Shown: positions 1 to 8,946 of the stretch, piece after piece
Layout of the letters: the number at the start of each line of letters is the position of its first letter
Numbering within the stretch: position 1 is the first letter of the stretch
NCBI GenBank assembly: GCA_029573495.1
Contig: JAKQEI010000246.1
Coordinates: 1-64,000 of the forward strand
Direction: 5' to 3'
DNA from: Bacteroidota bacterium
GTDB lineage: Bacteria; Bacteroidota; Bacteroidia; Flavobacteriales_F; PHOS-HE28
Length of the DNA: 64,000 nucleotides
Notes under the pieces: generated by a model
The model's input: the letters and a program-made list of their open reading frames with translations, nothing else
What the model was told of the DNA's origin: nothing
Database searches by the model: none
Position numbers and translations under genes: made by a program

Positions 1-528
1 GGTGCCTTTGAACTGAACTGGACCTCGGGTCCGAACAGCAAGCGTTATGTGGTCGATTATCGCTTCAATTATTCCGAAGTCCGGAACGGCGTCGAGGGTG
101 AACGGAAGTCCTTCACCAGGCGTATGGCCACGGTGGTGAAACGGACCACGTCCACCAACGAGGCCATGAGCGCGACCCTGGAAGGGCGTCGGTTCTTCGA
201 AGAGGTCGCCTCCGCTATCCCCGCGGACGCATCAGTGCAACAGCGGAAGTTCTATGGGATCGATTTCATCGTCTCAGTGGCCAACGAGGAGTTCCACACC
301 TACCTGACCCTTACAGAGCCGATCTCCGGGATCATCGAGGACCGTCCGACCTACTCGAACGTGAACAATGGGTATGGTATCCTGGGCAGTCGCTACGTGC
401 GGGAGATCATCGGCAAGCGACTGGGTCCCAGCTCCTTGAACGAGCTGGCCGATGGGGATATCACCGGTGCGTTGCAGTTCTGTTCCACCTTCCCGGAGGA
501 CCAGGTGGGTACGCACTATTGCCCCTGA
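1..528 (+). CDS. C-terminal part of a probable secreted/lipoprotein-type protein (5' end outside window)
   Basis: The reading frame is open from base 1 and stops at 526-528, giving a 175-residue C-terminal fragment; the GTG at 49 is internal, because the frame continues upstream to the edge. The fragment is polar with alternating beta-type pattern and contains a short motif near its end (YSNVNNGYGILGSR) that resembles the tail of Bacteroidota DUF4249-type outer-surface lipoproteins. The last residues contain two cysteines (FCSTFPED and HYCP). No catalytic motif is visible. The signal peptide or lipobox that would confirm export lies outside the window. The gene is followed by a strong hairpin and then dnaK. 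Family assignment is tentative; that it is a real gene is supported by codon usage like its neighbours. Confidence 0.7.
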   Translation, partial: GAFELNWTSGPNSKRYVVDYRFNYSEVRNGVEGERKSFTRRMATVVKRTTSTNEAMSATLEGRRFFEEVASAIPADASVQQRKFYGIDFIVSVANEEFHTYLTLTEPISGIIEDRPTYSNVNNGYGILGSRYVREIIGKRLGPSSLNELADGDITGALQFCSTFPEDQVGTHYCP

Positions 529-551
529 CGATCTGTCGGTATGGCAGTGAT

Positions 552-576
552 GAAGTCCGCCCACCTGGCGGACTTC
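552..576 (+). terminator. Hairpin terminator after the first gene
   Basis: Perfect 10-bp stem (gaagtccgcc / ggcggacttc) with a 5-nt loop, 24 bases after the stop codon at 528. The T-run that follows is weak (caattctt), so termination may be partial. Confidence 0.6.
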
Positions 577-678
577 GCAATTCTTGGCAGTTCGTATCGC
601 TGAACAGGGGCATGGCATGGACCTTGACCAAGGCGGGCGTCGGCCATAACGGTATGGGCCGATGAACAACCAAGCAGT

Positions 679-2586
679 ATGAGCAAGATCATCGGGATCG
701 ATCTGGGGACCACGAACAGTTGCGTAGCCGTGATGGAGGGCAACGAACCGGTGGTCATCGCCAACAGCGAAGGGAAGCGGACTACGCCGAGCGTGGTGGC
801 GTTCGTGGAAGGTGGTGAGCGCAAGGTGGGAGACCCCGCCAAACGCCAGGCCATCACCAACCCGACCAACACCATCTTCTCCATCAAGCGCTTCATGGGC
901 AACTCCTTCGACGAGAGCGCGAAGGAGGCAGGGCGCGTGCCTTACAAGGTGGAGCGCGGACCGAACAACACCCCGCGTGTGCAGATCGGGGATCGCCAGT
1001 ACACCCCGCAGGAGATCAGCGCCATGATCCTGCAGAAGATGAAGAAGACGGCGGAGGATTACCTCGGCACCACGGTGTCCGAAGCAGTGATCACAGTGCC
1101 GGCCTATTTCAACGATGCCCAGCGCCAGGCCACCAAGGAAGCCGGCGAGATCGCTGGATTGAAGGTGCGCCGCATCATCAACGAACCAACTGCGGCAGCA
1201 CTCGCCTACGGCCTGGACAAGAAGAACAAGGACCAGAAGATCGTGGTCTTCGACTGCGGTGGCGGTACGCACGACGTGAGCGTGCTCGAACTCGGCGACG
1301 GTGTCTTCGAGGTGAAGGCAACCGACGGGGACACGCACCTGGGTGGTGATGACTTCGACCAGGTCATCATCGACTGGCTGGCCGAGGAGTTCCAGAAGGA
1401 CGAAGGCCTGGACCTGCGCAAGGACCCCATGGCCCTGCAGCGCCTGAAGGACGCGGCCGAGAAGGCCAAGATCGAGTTGAGCTCCACCACGAGCAGCGAG
1501 ATCAACCTGCCGTACATCATGCCGGTGAACGGCATCCCGAAGCACCTGGTGCGCACCCTGAGCCGCGCCAAGTTCGAACAGCTGGCCGATAGCCTGATCA
1601 AGCGCACCATCGCCCCCTGCGAAAGCGCCTTGAAGAACGCTGGCCTGAAGACCAGCGACATCGACGAAGTGATCCTGGTGGGTGGCAGCACGCGCATCCC
1701 GGCCATCCAGGAAGCGGTGAAGAAGTTCTTCGGCAAGGAGCCCAGCAAAGGTGTGAACCCGGATGAGGTGGTGGCCGTTGGTGCCAGCATCCAGGGAGGT
1801 GTGCTCACCGGCGAGGTGAAGGACGTGCTGCTGCTGGACGTGACCCCACTGAGCCTCGGTATCGAGACCATGGGCGGTGTGATGACCAAATTGATCGAGG
1901 CGAACACCACGATCCCCACCAAGAAGAGCGAGACCTTCAGCACGGCGAGCGACAGCCAGCCCAGTGTGGAGATCCATGTGCTGCAAGGAGAACGCCCCAT
2001 GGCGAGCGGCAACCGCACCATCGGTCGCTTCCACCTGGACGGCATCCCCCCCGCACCGCGTGGTGTACCTCAGATCGAGGTCACCTTCGACATCGACGCG
2101 AACGGTATCCTGCATGTGGGTGCCAAGGACAAGGCGACCGGCAAGGAACAGAGCATCCGTATCGAGGCGAGCAGTGGCCTGAGCAAGGAGGACATCGAGA
2201 AGATGAAGAAGGAGGCCGAAGCCAATGCGGACAGCGACAAGCAGGCCCGTGAGCGCGCCGACAAACTGAACCAGGCGGACAGCCTCATCTTCCAGACGGA
2301 GAAGCAGCTGAAGGACTTCGGCGACAAGATCCCGGCAGAGAAGAAACAACCGATCGAGGACGCTCTGGGCAAGCTCAGGACGGCGCATGGTGCGCAGGAC
2401 ATCGCAGGCATCGATAGTGCCATGGCCGAACTGAACAGCGTGTTCGCGGCCGCGAGCGAAGAGATGTACAAGGCCGCACAGGATGCCCAGGCCAGTGGTG
2501 CCTCTGGTGGCGCCCAAGCCGATGCTTCCGGCGACCCGGAAGTGAAGGACGTTGATTTCGAGGAAGTGAAGGACGAGAAGAAATAA
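679..2586 (+). CDS. dnaK: Chaperone DnaK (Hsp70)
   Basis: 635 residues, the usual DnaK length. ATP-dependent cytosolic chaperone working with DnaJ and GrpE. The nucleotide-binding domain starts with the phosphate-1 motif [14 protein letters not shown] (residues 5-18), the second phosphate motif is DCGGGTHD (192-199), and the linker [14 protein letters not shown] leads into the beta-sandwich substrate domain and alpha-helical lid. The protein ends in the acidic tail [15 protein letters not shown], close to the EEVK/EEVD type ending. Compared with E. coli (DLGGGTFD) the motif has Cys for Leu and His for Phe; the threonine that autophosphorylates in E. coli is kept (T197). dnaJ and grpE are not adjacent, so the gene appears to be monocistronic, flanked by hairpins at 552-576 and 2606-2633. 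No CIRCE element was found upstream. Confidence 0.98.
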   Translation: MSKIIGIDLGTTNSCVAVMEGNEPVVIANSEGKRTTPSVVAFVEGGERKVGDPAKRQAITNPTNTIFSIKRFMGNSFDESAKEAGRVPYKVERGPNNTPRVQIGDRQYTPQEISAMILQKMKKTAEDYLGTTVSEAVITVPAYFNDAQRQATKEAGEIAGLKVRRIINEPTAAALAYGLDKKNKDQKIVVFDCGGGTHDVSVLELGDGVFEVKATDGDTHLGGDDFDQVIIDWLAEEFQKDEGLDLRKDPMALQRLKDAAEKAKIELSSTTSSEINLPYIMPVNGIPKHLVRTLSRAKFEQLADSLIKRTIAPCESALKNAGLKTSDIDEVILVGGSTRIPAIQEAVKKFFGKEPSKGVNPDEVVAVGASIQGGVLTGEVKDVLLLDVTPLSLGIETMGGVMTKLIEANTTIPTKKSETFSTASDSQPSVEIHVLQGERPMASGNRTIGRFHLDGIPPAPRGVPQIEVTFDIDANGILHVGAKDKATGKEQSIRIEASSGLSKEDIEKMKKEAEANADSDKQARERADKLNQADSLIFQTEKQLKDFGDKIPAEKKQPIEDALGKLRTAHGAQDIAGIDSAMAELNSVFAAASEEMYKAAQDAQASGASGGAQADASGDPEVKDVDFEEVKDEKK

Positions 2587-2605
2587 GGGAACGGACCGAA
2601 AGCGA

Positions 2606-2633
2606 AAGCCCCGCACCGGATGGTGCGGGGCTT
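2606..2633 (+). terminator. dnaK terminator
   Basis: Perfect 12-bp stem (aagccccgcacc / ggtgcggggctt) with a 4-nt loop, 20 bases after the dnaK stop. It lies just 18 bases from the 3' end of the opposite-strand MORN gene and could work in both directions. Confidence 0.8.
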
Positions 2634-2651
2634 CGTGTTCCTATGACCTTA

Positions 2652-3392
2652 TCAACGCACTGTTGCTACCCGACCGTCCTGGTAGTCCTCGTGCTTAACC
2701 ACGGCCCCAGCCTGGTCGTAGTAGGTCCAAGTGCCGATGCGTTGGGTGTCCATGCGCGACGGATCGTAGCGTGCACGCCCCTCGGAACGGAGCGCGCCGC
2801 CAGGATGGTACTCCCTCTGCACGAACTCCACGCGCCTCTTGTCTACGAGTTGTAGTGTGCTCACCGGCTTGCCGTCCGCAGCAAAAAGATCCATCCGCAG
2901 GAAGTAGGGCTCGCTCCGATGCCTCTCCTCCGCATAGCGCAGGGTGCCGTCCACATAGTGATCCTCATACTGGACCGATCGTCCATCGATGTATTTCGTT
3001 TCCGAGCGCAGTTGCCCGTTCGCATGGTAGGTCCGCTGAACGCTGCGAACGGCATCGATCGAGCGGAACTCACGCTCCATGCTCCCGTCCGGCCGATAGT
3101 TCTTGTAAATGGTGAGTTGACCACCATCATAATACCCGCGGTGTTTGAGCGACCCATCCTTGTGTTGGTCCTCCACCCAGCCCAGGCACGGATTCCCACC
3201 ACATAGCCTCACCGAATCACCGCCCAGCGCCTTGTTCATGGCGTCGTACACGCTAAGGTCCGGCGAAGGGTCCTCACCGAGGTCGCCCATCACATAATGT
3301 TCGTCCGCAGGAAGCAGGTCCTTATCCTCCTGGGCATAAGCGACAAGTGCCCCACACAGGAGGGCCAAGCTGGAAAAAAAGCGAAGACGCAT
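2652..3392 (-). CDS. Secreted MORN-repeat (YwqK-like) protein
   Basis: 246 residues with the start placed at 3392, because the product then begins with a normal signal peptide (MRLRFFSSLALLCGALVAYAQ, cleavage after about residue 21); a longer frame to 3527 would bury it. The mature part carries repeated short beta-hairpin units of the MORN-2 type: YYDGGQLTIYKNYRPDGSME, TYHANGQLRSETKYIDG, REYHPGGALRSEGRA and the final TWTYYDQAGAVVKHEDYQDG. In this family such units are scaffolding or peptide-binding repeats; no enzymatic residue is visible. Two cysteines (CGGNPC) sit in the N-terminal third. The gene is isolated, converging on dnaK and divergent from the large T9SS protein. Expected location is periplasm or cell surface. 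Molecular role unknown. Confidence 0.8.
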   Translation of the reverse strand: MRLRFFSSLALLCGALVAYAQEDKDLLPADEHYVMGDLGEDPSPDLSVYDAMNKALGGDSVRLCGGNPCLGWVEDQHKDGSLKHRGYYDGGQLTIYKNYRPDGSMEREFRSIDAVRSVQRTYHANGQLRSETKYIDGRSVQYEDHYVDGTLRYAEERHRSEPYFLRMDLFAADGKPVSTLQLVDKRRVEFVQREYHPGGALRSEGRARYDPSRMDTQRIGTWTYYDQAGAVVKHEDYQDGRVATVR

Positions 3393-3714
3393 CGGTGGTT
3401 TGAACGGAGGAGCGGGGCGGATGGTTCCAGACCACTGATCCATTCGTCGATCACAATAAGCCATTCGCCGACAGTCAGGGATGATCAGTCCAAATAGCCC
3501 ATCGGGAGCGACGGAACAGCCTGCCATGACTTAACCATATGATTATCAGCTCATTAAATGGAATGGAACGTTAGGATAGCCCATTCACACAAGAACAACA
3601 TCATCTATATTATCTCATCATTCATCGACAATAAATAATGATTCATCGATAAAAAGAATTGACAAGAGACGCCTGATCCCCAAATCTTCCTGTCGCAAAC
3701 CAACTTTTTTCAAC
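3393..3714. promoter_or_regulatory. AT-rich divergent upstream region with two pairs of 9-bp direct repeats
   Basis: 322-base gap between the MORN gene and the giant T9SS gene. The half from about 3540 on is strikingly AT-rich compared with the rest of the window. It contains four copies of ATTCrtCGA-type 9-mers: 3442-3450 (attcgtcga), 3463-3471 (attcgccga), 3620-3628 and 3641-3649 (both attcatcga). In each pair the copies start exactly 21 bp apart, i.e. a 12-bp spacer. No exact TAnnTTTG box was found here, so the transcription start was not placed. Confidence 0.5.
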
Positions 3715-6700
3715 ATGAAGCACCTCTTCCACGAATCGATCCTCTCCCGGGTTTCCAGGGAGGGGCACCGCGCTGCGGAAACGAGGTCGGTCCATACGGT
3801 CGGCCTTCATGCAGCCCGGCCATCCAGGTCATGGGCCAAAGCCTTGCGGCTGAGCTCCTTGGCTATTCTCATAAGCCTCGTGACCAGCGCATGGGGCCAG
3901 ACCACTGAGACCTTCAACAGCTCCGGGACTTTCCTTGTTCCAGCCGGTGTGACCGAGGTCACGGTGGAGTGCTGGGGCGGTGGCGGTCGTGGCGGCTCAA
4001 GGACCTCGAGTTCGGCCGGCCGAGGTGGCGGTGGCGGCGGCGGCGCCTATGTGCGTAGCACGATCCCAGTGATCGAAGGCAACACCTACACGGTGACCGT
4101 CGGTTCCGGTAGCACCGGTACCGGAGCTGGAGGTGATTCCTGGTTCGGAACGGCAACCACCGTCATGGCCAAGGGTGGTTCCTCCTGTGGCAACAACAGC
4201 AGCAGCGGTGCCAACGGTGGTTCCGCCTCAGCCTCCATCGGAACAGTGAAATATAACGGTGGCGATGGTGCCAACGCCACTAGCAGCAGAGGTGGTGGTG
4301 GTGGTTCCTCTGCTGGGACGGCAGCGAACGGCGCTGATGGTTCAGGAGATAATGGAGGTAACGCGCCGGCCGGTGGTGGTGACGGAGGAGATGGTGGGAA
4401 TTCGTCCTTCAGCGGAGCACATGGCGATGATGGTTCCACCCCAGGCGGAGGAGGTGGTGGTTGTGAACGCAACTACTCAAGTGCGAGGAATGGTGGCGAT
4501 GGTGCCAACGGACGTGTCATCCTGACCTACACTCCATGTAGTGGTCCGACGGTCTCCGTTACCCCAACCACACCAACGATCTGTAGCGGTGGGAGCGTTG
4601 TGCTGACCGCCTCTGGTGCGACAGGTGGGTATACCTGGTCACCGAACATCGGATTGAGCGCGACAAGCGGTGCCATGGTGACCGCCAACCCGGGCACCAC
4701 GACCACCTATACCGTGACTGGCACGAACACCGGCTGCTCCATACCAGGATCGACCACGGTCACGGTCACCGTGTCCCAAGGACCGACCGGAGTTTCCGCG
4801 AACACTTCCAGCACTACGATATGCGCCGGCAGTACGGTGGACCTGACTGGATCGTTCGCAGCCCTACCGACCACCGTGTTCAGTGAGGATTTCAACGGCG
4901 GATTGGGCTCCTGGTCAGCTACGAACACCTCATCCGGTGGCACTCCCGCGGCAGCTGCCTGGACTTCGCGGCCGAACAACTATTTCTACAACGGCTACGG
5001 CAGCCCGGACCCGACCTTTTCCAGCAACGATGCCAGCCCCTTCGTGCTGAGCAATTCTGATGCTCAGGGATCCGGCACCACCGCCACCACCCTGGTCTCT
5101 CCTGGGTTCAGTACCCTGGGCTACAGTTCGCTGTCTCTCAGCTACTACCACTACTATCGATACAATGCCTCGGAAAGTGCGAACGTGGACATCTCAACGG
5201 ATGGTACCAACTGGACCACCGAACAGACCCACACGAGCACGCAAGGTGCTGACGACGGGTTCGTACAAGCCACGATCGACCTGAGCGCATACACCGGTCA
5301 ACCCCAGCTCTTCATCCGGTTCCGATACGAGGCCTCCTGGGATTGGTGGTGGGCCATCGACAATGTGACCGTCACAGGCACCCCCGCCCCCACGACCTTC
5401 AGCTGGACCTCCACCCCTGCCGGGTTCACGAGCACGGACCAGAACCCAACGAACGTGACGGTGAACGCGAACACGACCTTCCATTTCACCGCCACTCGTT
5501 CGGGTTGCGGGTCCACCGCGAGCACTGCTCTCGTGACCGCAGTCCCATTGCCCGACGCTGGCATTAATGGAACGCTCAGTGTGTGCAGCAGTGATGCTCC
5601 AGCGAGCCTGCTTGCCGCTCTTGGTGGAACTCCCGACGGTGGTGGTTCCTGGAGCGGTCCGAGCGCGGTGAGCGGTGGGCTGTACGCACCCGGAACCATG
5701 GATCCAGGTATGTACACCTATACGGTCTCTGCGGCACCGTGCGCGAATAGTACCGCCACGGTCATCGTGACAGAGCAAGCAGCGACAGCCTGGTATGCTG
5801 ATCTGGACGGCGATGGATTCGGTGATCCGAACGCAATGGTGATGGCCTGCAGCCAGCCCACGGACCATGTGGTGGACAACAGCGACTGTGATGACAGCCA
5901 GTTACTGTACGTGGATGGTGATGGTGACGGCTTCGGGACGGGAAGCCCCGTCGCTTGCGGTGTAGCGGACAACACCGACTGCAATGATGCCGAGACCCAC
6001 TATGCGGACACGGACGGTGATGGCTACGGAGCCGGTGCCCCGGTCGCTTGTGGTGTGACGAACAACACGGATGACTGTCCGACCGTTCCCGGCCTCATCG
6101 GCTCGAACTGCGACGCCCAGCCTGGCCCTGGCTTCGTGCTCGGTCAGTTGAACGGTTCCTGCAGCTGCGAGGCCATCGCCTGTACGGAGAACGTGGTGAT
6201 CGACCTGCGTTCGGACGCCAACAGCGAACAGATCGGCTGGGAGATCCTGGACCAGAACAGTGACCTGGTGCTATGCAGTGGTGGAGCACCGGATGAACCC
6301 TATCCCCACAACATCACCTCGCCGATCACCCCGACCTGCTGCCTGCCCGTGGGTTGCTATCGCCTGCGTGTGACCGATGCTGGTGGTGACGGATTCGTGA
6401 GCGGTGGCATCACCGGTGGTTACCAGCTGCGCGAGGCTGGTGCGAACGGCGCCCGCATCATCGACAACTTCGGGAACTTCACCAGTGGCAGTGTCAGCGG
6501 GCTCTCGGCCAGCATGGACAACGGCGCCTTCTGCCTGCCCACCGGCACCGACAAGCTCCTGTTCAGCAGCTGCGACAAGCTCGATTGGATCGACAACAAG
6601 ATGATCGTGTGCCACGCCAACCCCGCCGTATCGGCGCAGTATGGTGTGACCAACGCCACGAGCGGTTACGAGTTCTGGTTCTTCGACCCGAACGGCAGCT

Positions 6701-7635
6701 ACAGTTTCCGCCGATTCCGCAGCCATGCAACGACCGACGGATTCGGCCATGGCGCGACGCGTGCCTGCCACTTCAAGGTGAACGGCTGGTACAACAGCCT
6801 CGGCAGCCCGCATATCCCCTCTGACATGTTGTTGAACGTACGGGTGCGCGGTCGCGTGGCCGGCAACAACCTGCCCTTCGGTCCGGCCTGCCAGTTCCGT
6901 ATCGATGCGGCGCTCGCTCAATGCCCGCACGCCAAGCTCCAGGACGATCCGGCCAACCCGGATGACTACAGCTGTGGCGTGATGCGCAACTTCGGCGGAC
7001 CCAGCACACCTGCGAACCGCATCTATGCGAACCCGCCCCAGCCGATCCCAGTGGTGGCGAGCAACATGGTGCGCTACCAGTTCCGCTTCCGCATCGTGGC
7101 CGAGAACATCTGCATCGTGCGTCCGCCGCAGACCAGCCCGCGCATGGTATTGAACTGGACGAACGGCCCCGCGCTCGAATGCACGAAGACCTATGATGTG
7201 GATGTGCGTGTGAGCCTCGATGGCGGCGCCACCTGGTGCTTCGGCCCGGCCGGTGCGGGTCAGGCGGCCGCGTGCGCGGACACGGAGGATTGGGGTAAGA
7301 TGTGCAAGGTGACGATCAATCCCTGCGCGTCCGTGGGTGGAGGTGGTAGCAGCATGGCACTGTCCGCTGACGGCCAGTTCACCATCTACCCGAACCCGAA
7401 CAACGGCGAGAACCTGCGTGTGGACCTGGAACAGGTCGCCGCTGGCGTGGAACTGATCACCTTGGACATCTTCGACATGACTGGCAAGCGCGTGGTGGCC
7501 CGCACCATCACCCCGGCTGATGGTCGTGTGAACAGCACCATTGAACTGGACCGTGGACTGCAGAGCGGCATGTACATCGTACATGTCACCGCTGGCGAGG
7601 CCGCGTACACCGAGCGACTGGTGATCCAGCATTGA
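3715..7635 (+). CDS. Large glycine-rich multidomain surface protein with T9SS type A sorting domain
   Basis: 1306 residues. A long basic N-region precedes the hydrophobic stretch LRLSSLAILISLVTSAWG (45-61), read here as a signal peptide cleaved before QTTETF. Next come a glycine-rich domain (about 62-275, with runs such as GRGGGGGGG), Ig-like repeats with paired cysteines (276-355, 356-380), a jelly-roll domain like MAM/cleaved-adhesin modules starting FSEDFNGGLGSW (about 388-555), further Ig-like repeats to 690, and calcium-binding DxDGDG repeats like thrombospondin type 3 (694-790, e.g. DLDGDGFGDPN and DTDGDGYGAG). A cysteine-rich module containing DAGGDGF follows, then an unnamed region of about 230 residues, then a typical type A T9SS tail (about 1218-1306: IYPNPNNGENL...GMYIVHVTAGEAAYTERLVIQ). 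Likely exported by Sec, then T9SS, and anchored or released at the surface. Probably an adhesin or matrix protein; ligand unknown. Confidence 0.9.
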   Translation: MKHLFHESILSRVSREGHRAAETRSVHTVGLHAARPSRSWAKALRLSSLAILISLVTSAWGQTTETFNSSGTFLVPAGVTEVTVECWGGGGRGGSRTSSSAGRGGGGGGGAYVRSTIPVIEGNTYTVTVGSGSTGTGAGGDSWFGTATTVMAKGGSSCGNNSSSGANGGSASASIGTVKYNGGDGANATSSRGGGGGSSAGTAANGADGSGDNGGNAPAGGGDGGDGGNSSFSGAHGDDGSTPGGGGGGCERNYSSARNGGDGANGRVILTYTPCSGPTVSVTPTTPTICSGGSVVLTASGATGGYTWSPNIGLSATSGAMVTANPGTTTTYTVTGTNTGCSIPGSTTVTVTVSQGPTGVSANTSSTTICAGSTVDLTGSFAALPTTVFSEDFNGGLGSWSATNTSSGGTPAAAAWTSRPNNYFYNGYGSPDPTFSSNDASPFVLSNSDAQGSGTTATTLVSPGFSTLGYSSLSLSYYHYYRYNASESANVDISTDGTNWTTEQTHTSTQGADDGFVQATIDLSAYTGQPQLFIRFRYEASWDWWWAIDNVTVTGTPAPTTFSWTSTPAGFTSTDQNPTNVTVNANTTFHFTATRSGCGSTASTALVTAVPLPDAGINGTLSVCSSDAPASLLAALGGTPDGGGSWSGPSAVSGGLYAPGTMDPGMYTYTVSAAPCANSTATVIVTEQAATAWYADLDGDGFGDPNAMVMACSQPTDHVVDNSDCDDSQLLYVDGDGDGFGTGSPVACGVADNTDCNDAETHYADTDGDGYGAGAPVACGVTNNTDDCPTVPGLIGSNCDAQPGPGFVLGQLNGSCSCEAIACTENVVIDLRSDANSEQIGWEILDQNSDLVLCSGGAPDEPYPHNITSPITPTCCLPVGCYRLRVTDAGGDGFVSGGITGGYQLREAGANGARIIDNFGNFTSGSVSGLSASMDNGAFCLPTGTDKLLFSSCDKLDWIDNKMIVCHANPAVSAQYGVTNATSGYEFWFFDPNGSYSFRRFRSHATTDGFGHGATRACHFKVNGWYNSLGSPHIPSDMLLNVRVRGRVAGNNLPFGPACQFRIDAALAQCPHAKLQDDPANPDDYSCGVMRNFGGPSTPANRIYANPPQPIPVVASNMVRYQFRFRIVAENICIVRPPQTSPRMVLNWTNGPALECTKTYDVDVRVSLDGGATWCFGPAGAGQAAACADTEDWGKMCKVTINPCASVGGGGSSMALSADGQFTIYPNPNNGENLRVDLEQVAAGVELITLDIFDMTGKRVVARTITPADGRVNSTIELDRGLQSGMYIVHVTAGEAAYTERLVIQH

Positions 7636-7656
7636 CCATCCCGGCAACGGATACAA

Positions 7657-7681
7657 GGACCCCGGCGGACAGCCGGGGTTC
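7657..7681 (+). terminator. Terminator between converging genes
   Basis: Stem accccggc / gccggggt (8 bp, extended by a G-T and a G-C pair) with a 5-nt loop, followed by ttcttgcatt. It lies between the stop of the T9SS protein (7635) and the 3' end of the opposite gene (7705), so it may serve both. Confidence 0.65.
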
Positions 7682-7704
7682 TTGCATTCCAGACCAGGGT
7701 CATG

Positions 7705-8946
7705 CTAAGGATAGAGCAGGTACTTCTTGCGGATGACCGCGAAACGGTCCAGGCCTTCCTTCCAGGAGGCGCGGATGGCCTCTTCGCTCAAGCCTGCCTC
7801 CACCTGCTCACGAAGCGCAGGACCACCGGCCAGCTTGTCAAAGAAGGGCGTGAAGAACTTCACCCCGTCCTTCGCGGTGGTCTGCATACCGATGAGCCAC
7901 TGCAGGTTGATCCGATGATCCAGTCGGGCCTGGATCGCACCATACTCCGCGAGATCGAGCCCGCTGCACTCCTGAGCCTTGTACGGGGGATCCTTCGCCC
8001 CGGGCATGGAGCGCGGTGTGAACCGATAACGCCCAAGTGTCGCGCCCGGATAACCGATGCACTGGAAGGGCTTATCCGTCCCCCGACCGACGCTCACGAT
8101 CGTTCCCTCGAACAATCCCAATGATGGATAGAGGTACACGGCGGATGCGTTGGGCAGGTTCGGCGAGGGCTTCACCGGAAGCTCGTACAAGGTGGCATGA
8201 TCGTAACCCGCACAGGGCACCACCGTCAGGTCACACTGGACGCCCTTCTCGAGCCAGCCTTCTCCATTGATCATCCGCGCGAACTCCCCGATGGTCATGC
8301 CATGCACCAAGGGCACCGGATGCATGCCAACGAACGAACGATGCGCCGGGTCCAAAACCGGACCATCCACATAGAATCCATTGGGGTTCGGACGATCCAG
8401 CACGATGAGGGGTATGCCGTTCTCCGCCGCGGCTTCCATGACATAGTGCAGGGTGCCGATGTAGGTATAAAAGCGCACGCCAACGTCCTGGATATCGAAC
8501 AAGAGCACATCGATATCCGCGAGTTGCGCCTTCGTGGGCTTCTTGTTCGAACCGTACAGGGATATCAGAGGAAGGCCGGTTCGCGCATCACGTCCGTCCT
8601 TCACGTGTTCACCCGCATCGGCGTCCCCGCGGAAACCATGTTCCGGAGCGAAGACCTTCAACACCTGCACCTTCAGCGCCAACAAGGAATCGACCAGATG
8701 GGTGCCACCGATGCGACCGGTCTGGTTCGTGACCACGGCAACGCGCCTGCCTATCAACGGCGGGATGTATTCCGAAGTCCGTTCGGCGCCAACGAGCAGT
8801 GCTGGTGCGGAGGCTGAAGGTTCCTCGCCCAGCTGGACCGCCTGCGTACGCCCGCAAGCCGCGAACACCAGGAAGGCCGTAAGCGTGGCGCCTATCTTCG
8901 CCGCTGCCCAAGGCCCGCCACCTCCGTTGAACGTCGCCCACTTCAT
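7705..8946 (-). CDS. NamZ-like (DUF1343) exo-beta-N-acetylmuramidase, probable lipoprotein
   Basis: 413 residues from the ATG at 8946. The sequence matches the DUF1343 family, whose characterised member NamZ removes N-acetylmuramic acid from peptidoglycan fragments. Recognisable family segments are RRVAVVTNQTGRIGG, FAPEHGFRGDADAGE, LPLISLYGSNKKPT, DVLLFDIQDVGVRFYTYIGT, LDRPNPNGFYVDGPVLDP and the ending FAVIRKKYLLYP. The N-terminus has a hydrophobic stretch ending LVFAACG, which fits a lipobox with Cys31. The start is not certain: another ATG is at 8958, and a shorter signal peptide would need a non-ATG start. The start codon lies inside the 5' end of the divergent ABC permease gene (see findings). 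Likely role: cell-wall recycling at the periplasm or outer membrane. Confidence 0.88.
   Translation of the reverse strand: MKWATFNGGGGPWAAAKIGATLTAFLVFAACGRTQAVQLGEEPSASAPALLVGAERTSEYIPPLIGRRVAVVTNQTGRIGGTHLVDSLLALKVQVLKVFAPEHGFRGDADAGEHVKDGRDARTGLPLISLYGSNKKPTKAQLADIDVLLFDIQDVGVRFYTYIGTLHYVMEAAAENGIPLIVLDRPNPNGFYVDGPVLDPAHRSFVGMHPVPLVHGMTIGEFARMINGEGWLEKGVQCDLTVVPCAGYDHATLYELPVKPSPNLPNASAVYLYPSLGLFEGTIVSVGRGTDKPFQCIGYPGATLGRYRFTPRSMPGAKDPPYKAQECSGLDLAEYGAIQARLDHRINLQWLIGMQTTAKDGVKFFTPFFDKLAGGPALREQVEAGLSEEAIRASWKEGLDRFAVIRKKYLLYP

Noticed and set aside
274-2616. 780-residue open frame on the minus strand
   Set aside because: Lies antisense to dnaK; low-complexity His/Leu/Arg-rich product typical of the complement of a high-GC gene.
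3975-4475. Sequencing error or frameshift in the Gly-rich repeats
   Set aside because: The reading frame stays open across the repeats and leads into well-formed downstream domains.
8534-8926. N-terminal extension of the ABC permease upstream of the TTG
   Set aside because: This part is antisense to the NamZ-like gene, contains no permease-like sequence and would precede the first membrane span by 131 residues.
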